A stretch of 64,000 nt of DNA from Streptomyces scabiei 87.22 (GTDB taxonomy: Bacteria > Actinomycetota > Actinomycetes > Streptomycetales > Streptomycetaceae): positions 3,162,001-3,226,000 of the forward strand of contig NC_013929.1 of assembly GCF_000091305.1 (NCBI RefSeq), given 5' to 3'. Position numbers and translations under genes: made by a program. Shown piece after piece: positions 19,938-29,106 of the stretch (position 1 is its first letter; each line of letters begins with the position of its first letter). Below the pieces are notes generated by a model. The model made no database searches, had not been told where the DNA came from, and saw nothing but the letters and a program-made list of their open reading frames with translations.

Positions 19938-22004
19938 GTGTTGAGACGCCAGTCCCACAGACGCACCTCCCACACCGGTAACACTTTCGGCCACAGCGCC
20001 CGTCGGCGCGCGGCCGCCGGCGCGCTCGTCGCCGTCACCGCCCTGCTGGCCGCGGCCGTCCAGTCGGGCGCCGCGTCCGCCGCCCCGGAGAAGGCACCGT
20101 CGGCGTCGGGCAAGGCCAACCCGGGCGCGGTCTCGATGAAGCTCACCCCCGCCCAGCGGGCCGAGCTGATACGCGAGGCCAACGCCACGAAGGCGGAGAC
20201 GGCCGGGAAGCTGGACCTCGGCTCGAAGGAGAAGCTCGTCGTCCGTGACGTGGTCAAGGACCGCGACGGCACCGTGCACACGCGGTACGAGCGGACCTAC
20301 GACGGCCTCCCGATCCTCGGCGGCGACCTCGTCGTCAAGACCTCGAAGGCGGGCGCCACCAAGAGCGTCGTCAGGGCCACCAAGGCGAAGATCGCGGTGC
20401 CGTCGCTGACGCCCACCGTGACCAAGGCCAGGGCCGAGAAGCAGGCACTCGGTGCCGCGAAGGCGGAGAAGGCCAAGAGCCCCAAGGTCAACAGCGCGCG
20501 CAAGGTCGTCTGGGCCGCGAGCGGCAAGCCCGTCCTCGCCTACGAGACGGTCGTCGGCGGCTTCCAGCACGACGGCACCCCGCAGGAGCTGCACGTCGTC
20601 ACGGACGCCACCAGCGGGGCGAAGCTGTACGAGTGGGAGGCGGTCGAGACCGGCACCGGCAACACGGTGTACAGCGGCTCGGTCGACCTCACGACCACGC
20701 AGTCCGGTTCGACGTTCAACCTGACCGACGGCGCGCGCGGCGGCCACAAGACGTACAACCTCAACCGCGGCACCTCCGGCACCGGGACCCTGTTCTCCGG
20801 CCCCGACGACGTCTGGGGCAACGGCTCTGCGTCGAACCTGGAGTCGGCCGGCGCCGACGCGCACTACGGCGCGGCACTGACCTGGGACTACTACAAGAAC
20901 GTGCACGGCCGCAACGGCATCCGCGGCAACGGCGTCGGCGCCTACTCGCGCGTGCACTACGGCAACAACTACGTCAACGCGTTCTGGCAGGACGCCTGCT
21001 TCTGCATGACGTACGGCGACGGCTCGGGCAACGCCAACCCGCTGACGTCGATCGACGTGGCCGCGCACGAGATGACCCACGGCCTCACGTCCAACACGGC
21101 CGGGCTGAACTACTCGGGCGAGTCCGGCGGCCTGAACGAGGCCACCTCGGACATCTTCGGCTCCACGGTCGAGTTCTACGCGGCGAACTCCTCCGACGTC
21201 GGTGACTACCTCATCGGCGAGGAGATCAACATCAACGGCAACGGCACGCCGTTGCGCTACATGGACAAGCCCAGCAAGGACGGCTCGTCCAAGGACGCCT
21301 GGTACTCGGGCATCGGCAACATCGACGTGCACTACTCCTCGGGCCCCGCGAACCACTTCTTCTACCTCCTCTCCGAGGGCAGCGGCACCAAGACCATCAA
21401 CGGCGTGAACTACGACTCGCCCACCTCGGACGGCCTCCCGGTGACGGGCATCGGCCGCGCCAAGGCGGAGCAGATCTGGTTCAAGGCGCTGACCACGAAG
21501 TTCACGTCGACGACCAACTACGCGGCGGCCCGCACCGGCACGCTCGCGGTCGCCGGTGAGCTGTACGGCACCACGTCCGCCGAGTACACGGCGGTGCAGA
21601 ACGCGTGGGCCGGCATCAACGTGGGCTCGCGTCCCGGCGGCGGCGGGGGCGGCGGTACGTCGTTCGAGAACGCGGCCGACGTATCGATTCCGGACAACGG
21701 CGCGGCGGTCACCTCGCCGATCACCGTCTCCGGCCGGACCGGCAACGCGCCCTCGAACCTCGCGGTCGCCGTGGACATCGTCCACACCTACATCGGTGAC
21801 CTCCAGGTCCAGCTGGTCGCCCCCGACGGCACGGCCTACACGCTGAAGGCGTACGGCACCGGCGGCAGCGCGGACAACATCAACACCACGTACACCGTGA
21901 ACGCGTCGTCCGAAGTCGCCAACGGTGTGTGGCAGTTGCGGGTCCAGGACAACGCGGCCCGCGACACCGGCTACATCAACAGCTGGAAGCTGACGTTCCC
22001 GTAG
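19938..22004 (+). CDS. Secreted M4 (thermolysin-like) metalloprotease with C-terminal P domain
   Basis: About 688 residues. A long signal peptide with a basic n-region ends near AASAAPEKA. It is followed by the FTP/PepSY propeptide (about 75-230), then the M4 catalytic domain with the zinc site HEMTHGL (His377, Glu378, His381) and downstream GGLNEATSD. After a Gly linker (about residues 565-575) comes a proprotein convertase P domain (SFENAADVSIPDNG to YINSWKLTF). It is an exported zinc endopeptidase, self-processed in most relatives. GTG 19938 is preferred, with AAGGAG at 19929-19934; TTG 19941 is an alternative with better spacing. The next gene is a paralog without the P domain. Confidence 0.93.
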   Translation: MLRRQSHRRTSHTGNTFGHSARRRAAAGALVAVTALLAAAVQSGAASAAPEKAPSASGKANPGAVSMKLTPAQRAELIREANATKAETAGKLDLGSKEKLVVRDVVKDRDGTVHTRYERTYDGLPILGGDLVVKTSKAGATKSVVRATKAKIAVPSLTPTVTKARAEKQALGAAKAEKAKSPKVNSARKVVWAASGKPVLAYETVVGGFQHDGTPQELHVVTDATSGAKLYEWEAVETGTGNTVYSGSVDLTTTQSGSTFNLTDGARGGHKTYNLNRGTSGTGTLFSGPDDVWGNGSASNLESAGADAHYGAALTWDYYKNVHGRNGIRGNGVGAYSRVHYGNNYVNAFWQDACFCMTYGDGSGNANPLTSIDVAAHEMTHGLTSNTAGLNYSGESGGLNEATSDIFGSTVEFYAANSSDVGDYLIGEEININGNGTPLRYMDKPSKDGSSKDAWYSGIGNIDVHYSSGPANHFFYLLSEGSGTKTINGVNYDSPTSDGLPVTGIGRAKAEQIWFKALTTKFTSTTNYAAARTGTLAVAGELYGTTSAEYTAVQNAWAGINVGSRPGGGGGGGTSFENAADVSIPDNGAAVTSPITVSGRTGNAPSNLAVAVDIVHTYIGDLQVQLVAPDGTAYTLKAYGTGGSADNINTTYTVNASSEVANGVWQLRVQDNAARDTGYINSWKLTFP

Positions 22005-22056
22005 GACGCGGCAGGGCTCCTCGTCCACGGGGGCCGTCGCGAGCGTGAGTCGACAG

Positions 22057-22101
22057 GGCGCCGCCCCGGGGGATCCAACTCCCCGGGGCGACGCCTTTTT
22101 T
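22057..22101 (+). terminator. Rho-independent terminator of the first M4 protease
   Basis: CGCCCCGGGG (22062-22071) pairs with CCCCGGGGCG (22081-22090) around a nine-base loop; GGCG/CGCC extends the stem past one mismatch. A run of T follows at 22096-22101. This is the only classical hairpin-plus-U terminator seen near the protease genes. Confidence 0.85.
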
Positions 22102-22192
22102 GCCGTTCCCCGGGGGCCGCTTTGCCGCGCCTTGATGGCGCCTTTGCCGTGGTCGGAGCCGTTTTACATGGCCGCAACATTTCCGGACCGTT

Positions 22193-22226
22193 GATTTTCG
22201 GCCAACATCACCTTGCCCTCCTGACA
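22193..22226 (+). promoter_or_regulatory. 34-base upstream element shared by the two M4 protease genes (copy 2)
   Basis: Same layout as copy 1 at 19711-19744: a 14-base first block, 11 spacer bases, and CTCCTGACA. It ends 104 bases before the start codon of the second protease. The flanks are not similar, so the block stands out. Likely a common promoter or activator site. Confidence 0.6.
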
Positions 22227-22330
22227 TGTACGCGCCGTGCTGGCACGCTTCACCCACCCGCCGCACTCGTAACTTCAGTTCGCCGGACGACAGCCCCATG
22301 CCGTCCGGCCTCCCCCACCAAGGAGCATGA

Positions 22331-23992
22331 GTGACTCCGTTCTACGCGCGTCGCCGTCGCACCACGCTGGCCATCGCCACCGCCGTCGCCGCAGGTGCGC
22401 TGCTGACCACCGGCCTGACCACGGGCGCCACCGCCCAGCCCGCGCCCGTCGCGGACAAGGCCAAGCCCGCCGGTGCCCCGGTCGCGCTCACCCCCGCCGC
22501 GCGCACCGCCCTGATCAAGAAGGCGGACGCGGCCACGACCGAGACCGCCGAGGAGATAGGTCTCGGCGCCAAGGAGGAACTGGTCGTCCGCGACGTCATC
22601 AAGGACGCCGACGGCACGGTCCACACGCGCTACGAGCGCACCTTCGGCGGCCTCCCGGTCCTCGGCGGCGACCTGGTCGTCCACGAGTCCAAGGCCGGCG
22701 CCGTCAAGAGCGTCACCAGAGCGACCAAGGCCGCCGTCAAGGTCGCCGACCTCACCGCGGACGTCACCAAGGCCACCGCCGAGAAGCAGGCGCTGAAGGC
22801 CGCCAAGGCCGAGGGCTCCGCCGAGACCGAGGCCGACAAGGCCCCGCGCAAGGTCGTCTGGGCGGCGAGCGGCAAGCCCGCGCTCGCCTACGAGACGGTC
22901 GTCGGCGGCTTCCAGCACGACGGCACCCCGCAGCAGCTCCACGTGATCACCGACGCGGAGACCGGCAAGAAGCTGTACGAGTGGGAGGCTGTCCAGACCG
23001 GCTCCGGCAAGAGCAAGTACAACGGCTCGGTCACCCTCGGCACGACCCTGTCGGGCTCCACGTACAACCTGACGGACGCCGGCCGCGGCGGCCACAAGAC
23101 GTACAACAAGGCCCGTTCCACCTCGTCGTCGACCGGCACGCTCTTCACCGACGCCGACGACGTCTGGGGCACCGGCAGCATCTCCAGCTCCTCGACCGAC
23201 CAGAACGCCGCCGTGGACGCCCACTACGGCGCCCAGGTCACCTGGGACTTCTACAAGAACGTCCTCGGCCGCAACGGCATCAAGAACAACGGCGTCGCCG
23301 CGTACTCCCGTGTCCACTACGGCAACGCGTACGTCAACGCCTTCTGGGACGACAGCTGCTTCTGCATGACGTACGGCGACGGCACGAGCAACACCAAGCC
23401 GCTCACCTCGCTGGACGTGGCCGGACACGAGATGAGCCACGGCCTGACCGCCAACACCGCCCGCCTGAACTACTCGGGCGAGTCCGGCGGCCTGAACGAG
23501 GCCACCTCCGACATCTTCGGCACGGCGGTCGAGTTCTACGCGGCCAACGCCAGCGACCCCGGTGACTACCTCATCGGCGAGAAGATCGACATCAACGGCA
23601 ACGGCACCCCGCTGCGCTACATGGACCAGCCCAGCAAGGACGGCTCGTCGGCCAACTACTGGTCCTCGTCCCTCGGCGGCCTGGACGTCCACTACTCGTC
23701 GGGCCCGGCGAACCACTTCTTCTACCTGCTGAGCGAGGGCAGCGGCGCCAAGACCATCAACGGCGTCTCGTACAACTCGCCCACCTCCAACGGTGCCACG
23801 ATCGCCGGCATCGGCCGCGCCAAGGCCATCCAGATCTGGTACAAGGCGCTGAGCACGTACATGACCTCGACGACCAACTACAAGGGCGCCCGCACGGCGA
23901 CCCTGAACGCGGCCTCCTCCCTGTACGGCGCCTCCAGCGCCGAGTACGCGGCGGTGAACGCGGCGTGGGCGGCGGTCAACGTCAACGCCTGA
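22331..23992 (+). CDS. Secreted M4 (thermolysin-like) metalloprotease
   Basis: 553 residues: signal peptide (cut probably after TGATAQPA), FTP/PepSY propeptide (about 50-205), and M4 catalytic domain with HEMSHGL (His366, Glu367, His370) and GGLNEATSD. It ends right after the catalytic domain and has no P domain, unlike its upstream paralog; the two share long identical stretches such as GETVVGGFQHDGTP-like segments and NHFFYLLSEGSG. GTG 22331 has AAGGAG at 22320-22325 with five-base spacing; the ATG at 22327 is in another frame. Extracellular protein breakdown is the expected role. It has its own terminator-isolated promoter region and shares the 34-base element. Confidence 0.93.
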   Translation: MTPFYARRRRTTLAIATAVAAGALLTTGLTTGATAQPAPVADKAKPAGAPVALTPAARTALIKKADAATTETAEEIGLGAKEELVVRDVIKDADGTVHTRYERTFGGLPVLGGDLVVHESKAGAVKSVTRATKAAVKVADLTADVTKATAEKQALKAAKAEGSAETEADKAPRKVVWAASGKPALAYETVVGGFQHDGTPQQLHVITDAETGKKLYEWEAVQTGSGKSKYNGSVTLGTTLSGSTYNLTDAGRGGHKTYNKARSTSSSTGTLFTDADDVWGTGSISSSSTDQNAAVDAHYGAQVTWDFYKNVLGRNGIKNNGVAAYSRVHYGNAYVNAFWDDSCFCMTYGDGTSNTKPLTSLDVAGHEMSHGLTANTARLNYSGESGGLNEATSDIFGTAVEFYAANASDPGDYLIGEKIDINGNGTPLRYMDQPSKDGSSANYWSSSLGGLDVHYSSGPANHFFYLLSEGSGAKTINGVSYNSPTSNGATIAGIGRAKAIQIWYKALSTYMTSTTNYKGARTATLNAASSLYGASSAEYAAVNAAWAAVNVNA

Positions 23993-24023
23993 CCTGACGT
24001 GGTGGTGCAGGTATAGGTGACTG

Positions 24024-24062
24024 GGGCGGTACCCGGCGAGAAGGCGACGCCGGGTGCCGCCC
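24024..24062 (+). terminator. Long hairpin between M4 protease and DUF1990 gene
   Basis: Fifteen-base arms 24024-24038 and 24048-24062 pair fully with a single G-U and a nine-base loop. It lies just after the protease and 13 bases before the next start. No U-tract. It may end protease transcription. Confidence 0.6.
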
Positions 24063-24075
24063 TAGGCTTTGCGCC

Positions 24076-24609
24076 ATGCCCGCATCACACGGCCCGCTCC
24101 CCGAGGGCCCCTTCACCTACGAAGCGGTCGGCGCGACCCGCGAGGGTCACTGCCCGCCCGACTTCAACCGCCTCCACGTCCGCTCCCGCATAGGCGAGGG
24201 CACGGACGTGTTCGAGCGGGCCGCGCACGCCGTACGCACCTGGGAGATGCACCGCGCGCTGGGCGTCGGCATCCACACCTCCGCCCCCGAGGCGGCCCCC
24301 GGCGTCGACGTGACGGTCACCCTCGGCGGCGTGATCAAGGCCCCCTGCCGCGTCGTCTACACACTGGACGAGCCACGCCGCAAGGGCTGGGCGTACGGCA
24401 CCCTCCCTGGCCACCCGGAGTGCGGCGAGGAGTCCTTCGTGGTCGACCGCACGGGAGACGGCACGGTCTGGCTCACGGTCACCGCCTTCAGCCGGGCCGC
24501 GAAGTGGTACGCCCGCGCGGGCGGAGCGGCGACGCGCGGCTTGCAGCAGGCGTACGCGCGACGGTGCGGGGTGGTGCTGCGGCGGCTGGTGGAGGAGGCG
24601 AAGGGCTGA
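24076..24609 (+). CDS. DUF1990 family protein
   Basis: 177 residues with the DUF1990 pattern (FTYEAVGATREG near the start, IGEGTDVFERAAHAVRTWEMH, CRVVYTLDEPRRKGWAYGTLPGHPECGEESF, FSRAAKWYARAGG). The biochemical role of the family is not established; it is soluble and probably a small ligand-binding fold. No operon partner. The sequence TAGGCT at 24063-24068 is followed seven bases later by the ATG and there is no ribosome site, so the transcript may be leaderless. It converges on glgP. Confidence 0.85.
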   Translation: MPASHGPLPEGPFTYEAVGATREGHCPPDFNRLHVRSRIGEGTDVFERAAHAVRTWEMHRALGVGIHTSAPEAAPGVDVTVTLGGVIKAPCRVVYTLDEPRRKGWAYGTLPGHPECGEESFVVDRTGDGTVWLTVTAFSRAAKWYARAGGAATRGLQQAYARRCGVVLRRLVEEAKG

Positions 24610-24661
24610 CGCGGCGCCCCGCACAGGCGTACCCGTACGGGGCCCGGACGTCGCAGCGGTG

Positions 24662-27298
24662 CTACCGCAGCAGCACCCCCGCCCCCTCCCCCAGTTCCTC
24701 CGAGGGCACCGTCACCAGGCCCAGTTCGGCGGTGGAGGCCGTCAGGCGGTGGGACGGGAGGATGCGGACCGTGTAGCCGAAGGAGCCGGTGCGGTCGAGG
24801 GACAGGGGACCCTCGTACACCCAGCGGCCCTCCTCGTCGGGGCCGTTCACCGGCTTCAGCGGGACATACGTGGCGTCCGTGATGCGGTCGTCGGAGTCGA
24901 CGCGCCCGGAGACCGCCTGGACCTCGACGTCGTCCGGGACCAGTTCGCCGAGGCCCACCCTCACGCGCAGCACCAGCGTCGCGCCCAGCTCGGCCGCCGT
25001 GCCGGCGGGCGCCGCCGAGGTCTCCACATGGTCCACGCCCACCCGGTGCCAGGCTCCCCGGACCCGTGCCTTCCACTCGGACAGTTCACGGGCCGCGTCC
25101 GGGACCAGCGAGCGGTGGGCGCGGGCGGCCGGGGCGTACAGGCGCTCGACGTACTCGCGGACCATGCGGCCCGCCAGCACCTTCGGGCCCAGGTGGGTCA
25201 GGGTCTCGCGGACCATCGCGATCCAGCGGTCGGGCAGACCGCCCTGCCCGCGCTCGTAGAAGCGCGGCGCGACCCGCTGCTCCAGCAGCTCGTACAGGGC
25301 CGCCGCCTCCACGTCGTCCCGGCGGTCCTGGTCCTCGTCCGTCGCCGTGCCGTCGGCCGTGGGGATCGCCCAGCCGAAGTCCGGCCGGAACCATTCGTCC
25401 CACCAGCCGTCCAGGACGGACAGATTGAGACAGCCGTTCAGCGCGGCCTTCATGCCGGACGTACCGCACGCCTCCAGCGGGCGCAGCGGATTGTTCAGCC
25501 AGACGTCGCAGCCGGGGTACAGCTTCTGCGCCATCGCCATGCCGTAGTCGGGCAGGAACACGATCCGGTGGCGGACGCGCGGGTCGTCCGCGAACCGCAC
25601 CAGTTCCTGGATCAGGCGTTTGCCGCCGTCGTCCGCCGGGTGCGCCTTGCCCGCGATCACGATCTGCACCGGCCGCTCCGGGTGGAGCAGCAGGTCCGTC
25701 AGACGGTCCTGGTCGCGCAGCATCAGCGTCAGACGCTTGTAGGAGGGGACGCGGCGGGCGAAACCGATGGTCAGGACGTCCGGGTCCAGGACGCCCTCGA
25801 TCCAGCCGAGTTCGGCGGTGCCGGCGCCACGCTGACGCCAGGAGGCGTGCAGCCGCTCGCGCACCTCGACGACCAGCTGTTCGCGCAGATCGCGGCGGAG
25901 CTCCCAGATGTCCTGGTCGGGGATGTCGCCGACGGCGTCCCAGCGCTCCGAGCCGCCGACGCTCATGGCGTCCTCGGTCCGTTCGGCGCCGATCTGCCGG
26001 GCACCGAGACGGAACACCTCCGGGGCCACCCAGGTCGGGGCGTGCACGCCGTTGGTGACGGAGGTGATGGGCACCTCGTCCGGGTCGAAGCCCGGCCACA
26101 GCCCGGAGAACATCTGCCGGCTGACCTGTCCGTGCAGCAGGGAGACGCCGTTGGCGCGCTGGGCGAGCCGGAGCCCCATCACCGCCATGTTGAAGACGTT
26201 CGGGTCGCCGTCGGGGTACGTCTCCATGCCGAGCCCCAGGATGCGGCCCACGTCGATGCGCGGGAGTTCGGCGTCGGGGCCGAAGTGGCGGGCGACCAGT
26301 TCGCGGTCGAAGCGGTCGATTCCGGCGGGGACGGGGGTGTGGGTGGTGAAGACCGTGCCGGCGCGGACCGCCTCCAGCGCGGCGTCGAAGTCCAGCCCCT
26401 CGTCGCCGAGTTCGGCGATGCGCTCCAGGCCGAGGAAGCCGGCGTGGCCCTCGTTGGTGTGGAAGACCTCGGGCCCGGCGTGGCCGGTGAGCCGGCAGTA
26501 CGCGCGTACGGCCCGCACACCTCCTATGCCGAGCAGCATCTCCTGCAGGAGCCGGTGTTCGCTGCCGCCGCCGTACAGCCGGTCGGTCACGCCGCGTTCG
26601 CCGAGGTCGTTGTCCTCGACGTCGGAGTCGAGCAGCAGCAGCGGCACCCGGCCCACCTGGGCCTGCCAGATCCGGGCGTGCAGCCGGCGGCCGCCGGGCA
26701 GGGCCAGGCCGACCTGGGCGGCCGAGCCGTCGGCCTCCTGGAGCGGCACCAGGGGCAGTTCGTGCGGATCGAGCACCGGATAGTGCTCCTGCTGCCAGCC
26801 GTCGCGGGACAGGGACTGCCGGAAGTAGCCGTGCCGGTAGAGCAGTCCGACGCCGATCAGCGGGACGCCGAGGTCGCTGGCGGACTTCAGATGGTCGCCG
26901 GCGAGGATGCCGAGGCCGCCGGAGTACTGCGGCAGCGCGGCCGTGATGCCGAACTCGGGCGAGAAGTAGGCGACGGCGGCCGGGAGTTCGGAGGTCTGTG
27001 CCTGGGCCTGGTACCAGCGGTCGCCGCCGACGTAGTCGCGCAGGTCGTCGGCGGCGGCGGTCAGCCGGCGCAGGAAGCGCCGGTCCTCGCCCAGTTCGGC
27101 GAGGCGCCGGGTGGGGACGGAACCGAGGAGGCGCACGGGGTCGCCGCCGGACGAGGCCCAGCGCTCGGGGTCGACCGACTGGAAGAGGTCACGGGTCTCC
27201 GCGTGCCAGGACCAGCGCAGATTGCGCGCCAGTTCGCTGAGCGGATGCAGGGCAGGAGGCAGGACGGGTCGGACGGTGAATCTGCGGATGGCCTTCAC
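24662..27298 (-). CDS. glgP: Alpha-glucan phosphorylase GlgP (GT35)
   Basis: About 878 residues, the length of the actinobacterial long-form phosphorylases. It releases glucose-1-phosphate from alpha-1,4-glucan. A DUF3417-type N-terminal domain (HPLSELARNLRWSWHAETRDLF) precedes the GT35 core; the pyridoxal phosphate lysine is Lys617 in EACGTSGMKAALNG, and the region VFHTNEGHAGF is also typical. The start is GTG 27298 with AAGGTGGA seven bases upstream; the frame runs open to 27673 but that part overlaps the divergent control region. It is encoded head-to-head with the subtilase and lies beside the glgE-treS-mak-glgB cluster, so it likely degrades the same glucan. Confidence 0.92.
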   Translation of the reverse strand: MKAIRRFTVRPVLPPALHPLSELARNLRWSWHAETRDLFQSVDPERWASSGGDPVRLLGSVPTRRLAELGEDRRFLRRLTAAADDLRDYVGGDRWYQAQAQTSELPAAVAYFSPEFGITAALPQYSGGLGILAGDHLKSASDLGVPLIGVGLLYRHGYFRQSLSRDGWQQEHYPVLDPHELPLVPLQEADGSAAQVGLALPGGRRLHARIWQAQVGRVPLLLLDSDVEDNDLGERGVTDRLYGGGSEHRLLQEMLLGIGGVRAVRAYCRLTGHAGPEVFHTNEGHAGFLGLERIAELGDEGLDFDAALEAVRAGTVFTTHTPVPAGIDRFDRELVARHFGPDAELPRIDVGRILGLGMETYPDGDPNVFNMAVMGLRLAQRANGVSLLHGQVSRQMFSGLWPGFDPDEVPITSVTNGVHAPTWVAPEVFRLGARQIGAERTEDAMSVGGSERWDAVGDIPDQDIWELRRDLREQLVVEVRERLHASWRQRGAGTAELGWIEGVLDPDVLTIGFARRVPSYKRLTLMLRDQDRLTDLLLHPERPVQIVIAGKAHPADDGGKRLIQELVRFADDPRVRHRIVFLPDYGMAMAQKLYPGCDVWLNNPLRPLEACGTSGMKAALNGCLNLSVLDGWWDEWFRPDFGWAIPTADGTATDEDQDRRDDVEAAALYELLEQRVAPRFYERGQGGLPDRWIAMVRETLTHLGPKVLAGRMVREYVERLYAPAARAHRSLVPDAARELSEWKARVRGAWHRVGVDHVETSAAPAGTAAELGATLVLRVRVGLGELVPDDVEVQAVSGRVDSDDRITDATYVPLKPVNGPDEEGRWVYEGPLSLDRTGSFGYTVRILPSHRLTASTAELGLVTVPSEELGEGAGVLLR

Positions 27299-27651
27299 AG
27301 AGGGTTCCACCTTCGCGCCAGGACGTACGGGCCGGGGGGACGCACTCCGCTGTGCGCCGTTCGTCACCCCCGACGGTAGCGGCGCGGGGGCCCGGTAACC
27401 ACGGGGCGTCCCCCGGTATGCGATTACGGCGCATCCGTACCCCGGCCGCCCCGTCGGGCAGTCCCTTCCCGGGCGTTCAGTCCTGAATTCGCCGCACCGG
27501 GCCGCGAGGCGGCGGTAATCGGCCGTACCTGCGCATGTACCCCACAGGGGATATGGCTGATTACCTCCCTCGGTGCGGCCTTGTGGCGTCCCACGCCGCA
27601 CGAGAGGCTGCCCCCGGGCGTCACCCGGTCCGAGGAGGGGGTTGGCCACAC
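27299..27651. other. Divergent intergenic region between glgP and the subtilase
   Basis: About 350 bases with starts pointing outward at both ends. The ribosome sites of both neighbours are visible (AAGGTGGA for glgP; GAGGAGGGGG at 27632-27641 for the protease). In between I see a small dyad CCCC-ACA-GGGG near 27541-27551 and several GC stems, but no promoter that I would defend and no gene. Confidence 0.4.
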
Positions 27652-28878
27652 ATGCGTCACCCGGGAGAGGCAAGAGCGAGGCGTGTGCGCCGGGCGGGAG
27701 GGCTCACGGCGGTCGTGACGGCCGCGGTGCTCGCGGCCGGCACCCTGCCCGCGCGGGCCGCCGCGGAGGGGCTCGTCCACGGAGCGGGCGGTCCCGGCTC
27801 CGTCAGCGGCAGTTACCTCGTGACCCTCGACGCGGGAGTCCCGGCCACGTCGGCCGCGGGCAGGGGCATAGCCGCGAGGTACGGGGTGCGCATACGCCAC
27901 CTGTACCGCGCCGCCCTGAACGGCTACGCCATAACGGCGGACGAGACCCGGGCCAGGCGCCTCGCGGCGGACTCCCGCGTGGCCTCCGTCGTCCAGGACA
28001 CGAAGGTCGCCTACGACCGCACCCGTGACGGCCGTCGACGGCCCGGCCCGCCCGCGTGGGGCCTGGACCGCCTCGACCAGCCGGACCTTCCGCTCGACAG
28101 GAGCTACACCGGGCCGCGGTCGGCGGGCAGGGGCGTCACCGTGTACGTGATCGACACCGGCGTACGGGTGACGCACGAGGAGTTCGGCGGCCGGGCCGTC
28201 GACGGCTGGGACTTCGTGCAGAACGACCGGACCGCACAGGACGGCAACGGCCACGGGACCCATGTCGCGGGCATCGTCGCCGGCACCACGCACGGCGTCG
28301 CCAAGAAGGCCCGGATCGTCTCCGTCCGTGTGCTCGACGACGCCGGCGCCGGGACGACGTCCCAGGTCATCGCGGGTGTCGACTGGGTCACCCGGCATGC
28401 CGGGAAGCCCGCCGTGGCCAACATGAGCCTCGTCGGCCCCGCCAACGCCCAGCTCGACGCGGCCGTACGCGCCTCCATCGCCTCGGGGGTCGCCTACACC
28501 GTCGCCGCGGGCAACGACGGGCTGGCGGCGAGCGGTTCCTCGCCCGCCCGCGTCGAGCAGGCGATCACCGTCGGCGCCACCGACAGGAAGGACGTCCGTG
28601 CCGGCTTCTCGAACTGGGGCCCGAGCCTGGACCTGTTCGCCCCGGGCGTGTCCGTCACCTCCGCCTCCCACCTCGGTGACACCGGGACGGCCACCCGGTC
28701 CGGTACGTCGATGGCCGCACCGCACGCGGCGGGCGCGGCGGCCCTGTATCTGGCCGACCGTCCGAGGGCCTCACCGGCCGACGTGGCCGGGGCCCTGGTT
28801 GAGCGAGCGGTTTCGGGCAAGGTGAAGGAGAGGAAGGCGGGCTCCCCGAACAGGCTTCTTCAGGTCGGCCGTTCGTAG
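27652..28878 (+). CDS. Secreted subtilisin-like serine protease (S8)
   Basis: 408 residues. Signal peptide (basic start, then AVVTAAVLAAGTLPARAAA), an I9-type inhibitor propeptide (GSYLVTLDAGVPATS to VQDTKVAY), then the S8 domain with the full triad: Asp168 in VIDTGVRVTHEEF, His201 in NGHGTHVAGIVAG, Ser353 in SGTSMAAPHAAG. It ends shortly after the catalytic domain. The ATG at 27652 follows GAGGAGGGGG by ten bases. It is an extracellular protease of the aqualysin/proteinase K branch. It sits between two alpha-glucan operons without an obvious link to them, and is followed by a strong hairpin. Confidence 0.92.
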   Translation: MRHPGEARARRVRRAGGLTAVVTAAVLAAGTLPARAAAEGLVHGAGGPGSVSGSYLVTLDAGVPATSAAGRGIAARYGVRIRHLYRAALNGYAITADETRARRLAADSRVASVVQDTKVAYDRTRDGRRRPGPPAWGLDRLDQPDLPLDRSYTGPRSAGRGVTVYVIDTGVRVTHEEFGGRAVDGWDFVQNDRTAQDGNGHGTHVAGIVAGTTHGVAKKARIVSVRVLDDAGAGTTSQVIAGVDWVTRHAGKPAVANMSLVGPANAQLDAAVRASIASGVAYTVAAGNDGLAASGSSPARVEQAITVGATDRKDVRAGFSNWGPSLDLFAPGVSVTSASHLGDTGTATRSGTSMAAPHAAGAAALYLADRPRASPADVAGALVERAVSGKVKERKAGSPNRLLQVGRS

Positions 28879-28928
28879 GAGTCCGTAACACCGGAGGTGA
28901 AGGTCTCTTTACCGAGAGCGACTACAGT

Positions 28929-28965
28929 GACCGGCCTCGACCCTTTCGGACGAGGCCGGTCTTGT
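28929..28965 (+). terminator. Terminator after the subtilase gene
   Basis: GACCGGCCTCG (28929-28939) and CGAGGCCGGTC (28951-28961) form a perfect 11-base stem with an 11-base loop, followed by TTGTGTG. It separates the protease from the glgE operon. Confidence 0.75.
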
Positions 28966-29106
28966 GTGTAGACATACGCGTGAGTAGTTAACAAAGTGCC
29001 GGAATGCCCACCCGCACCGTGTGGGAAGGCTTCACCGGTAGTCCCGCTGGCCCCACCTCCCCACACCCTTATCCGCCCACCCACGTTGACGCGGACAGGA
29101 GCGGTC

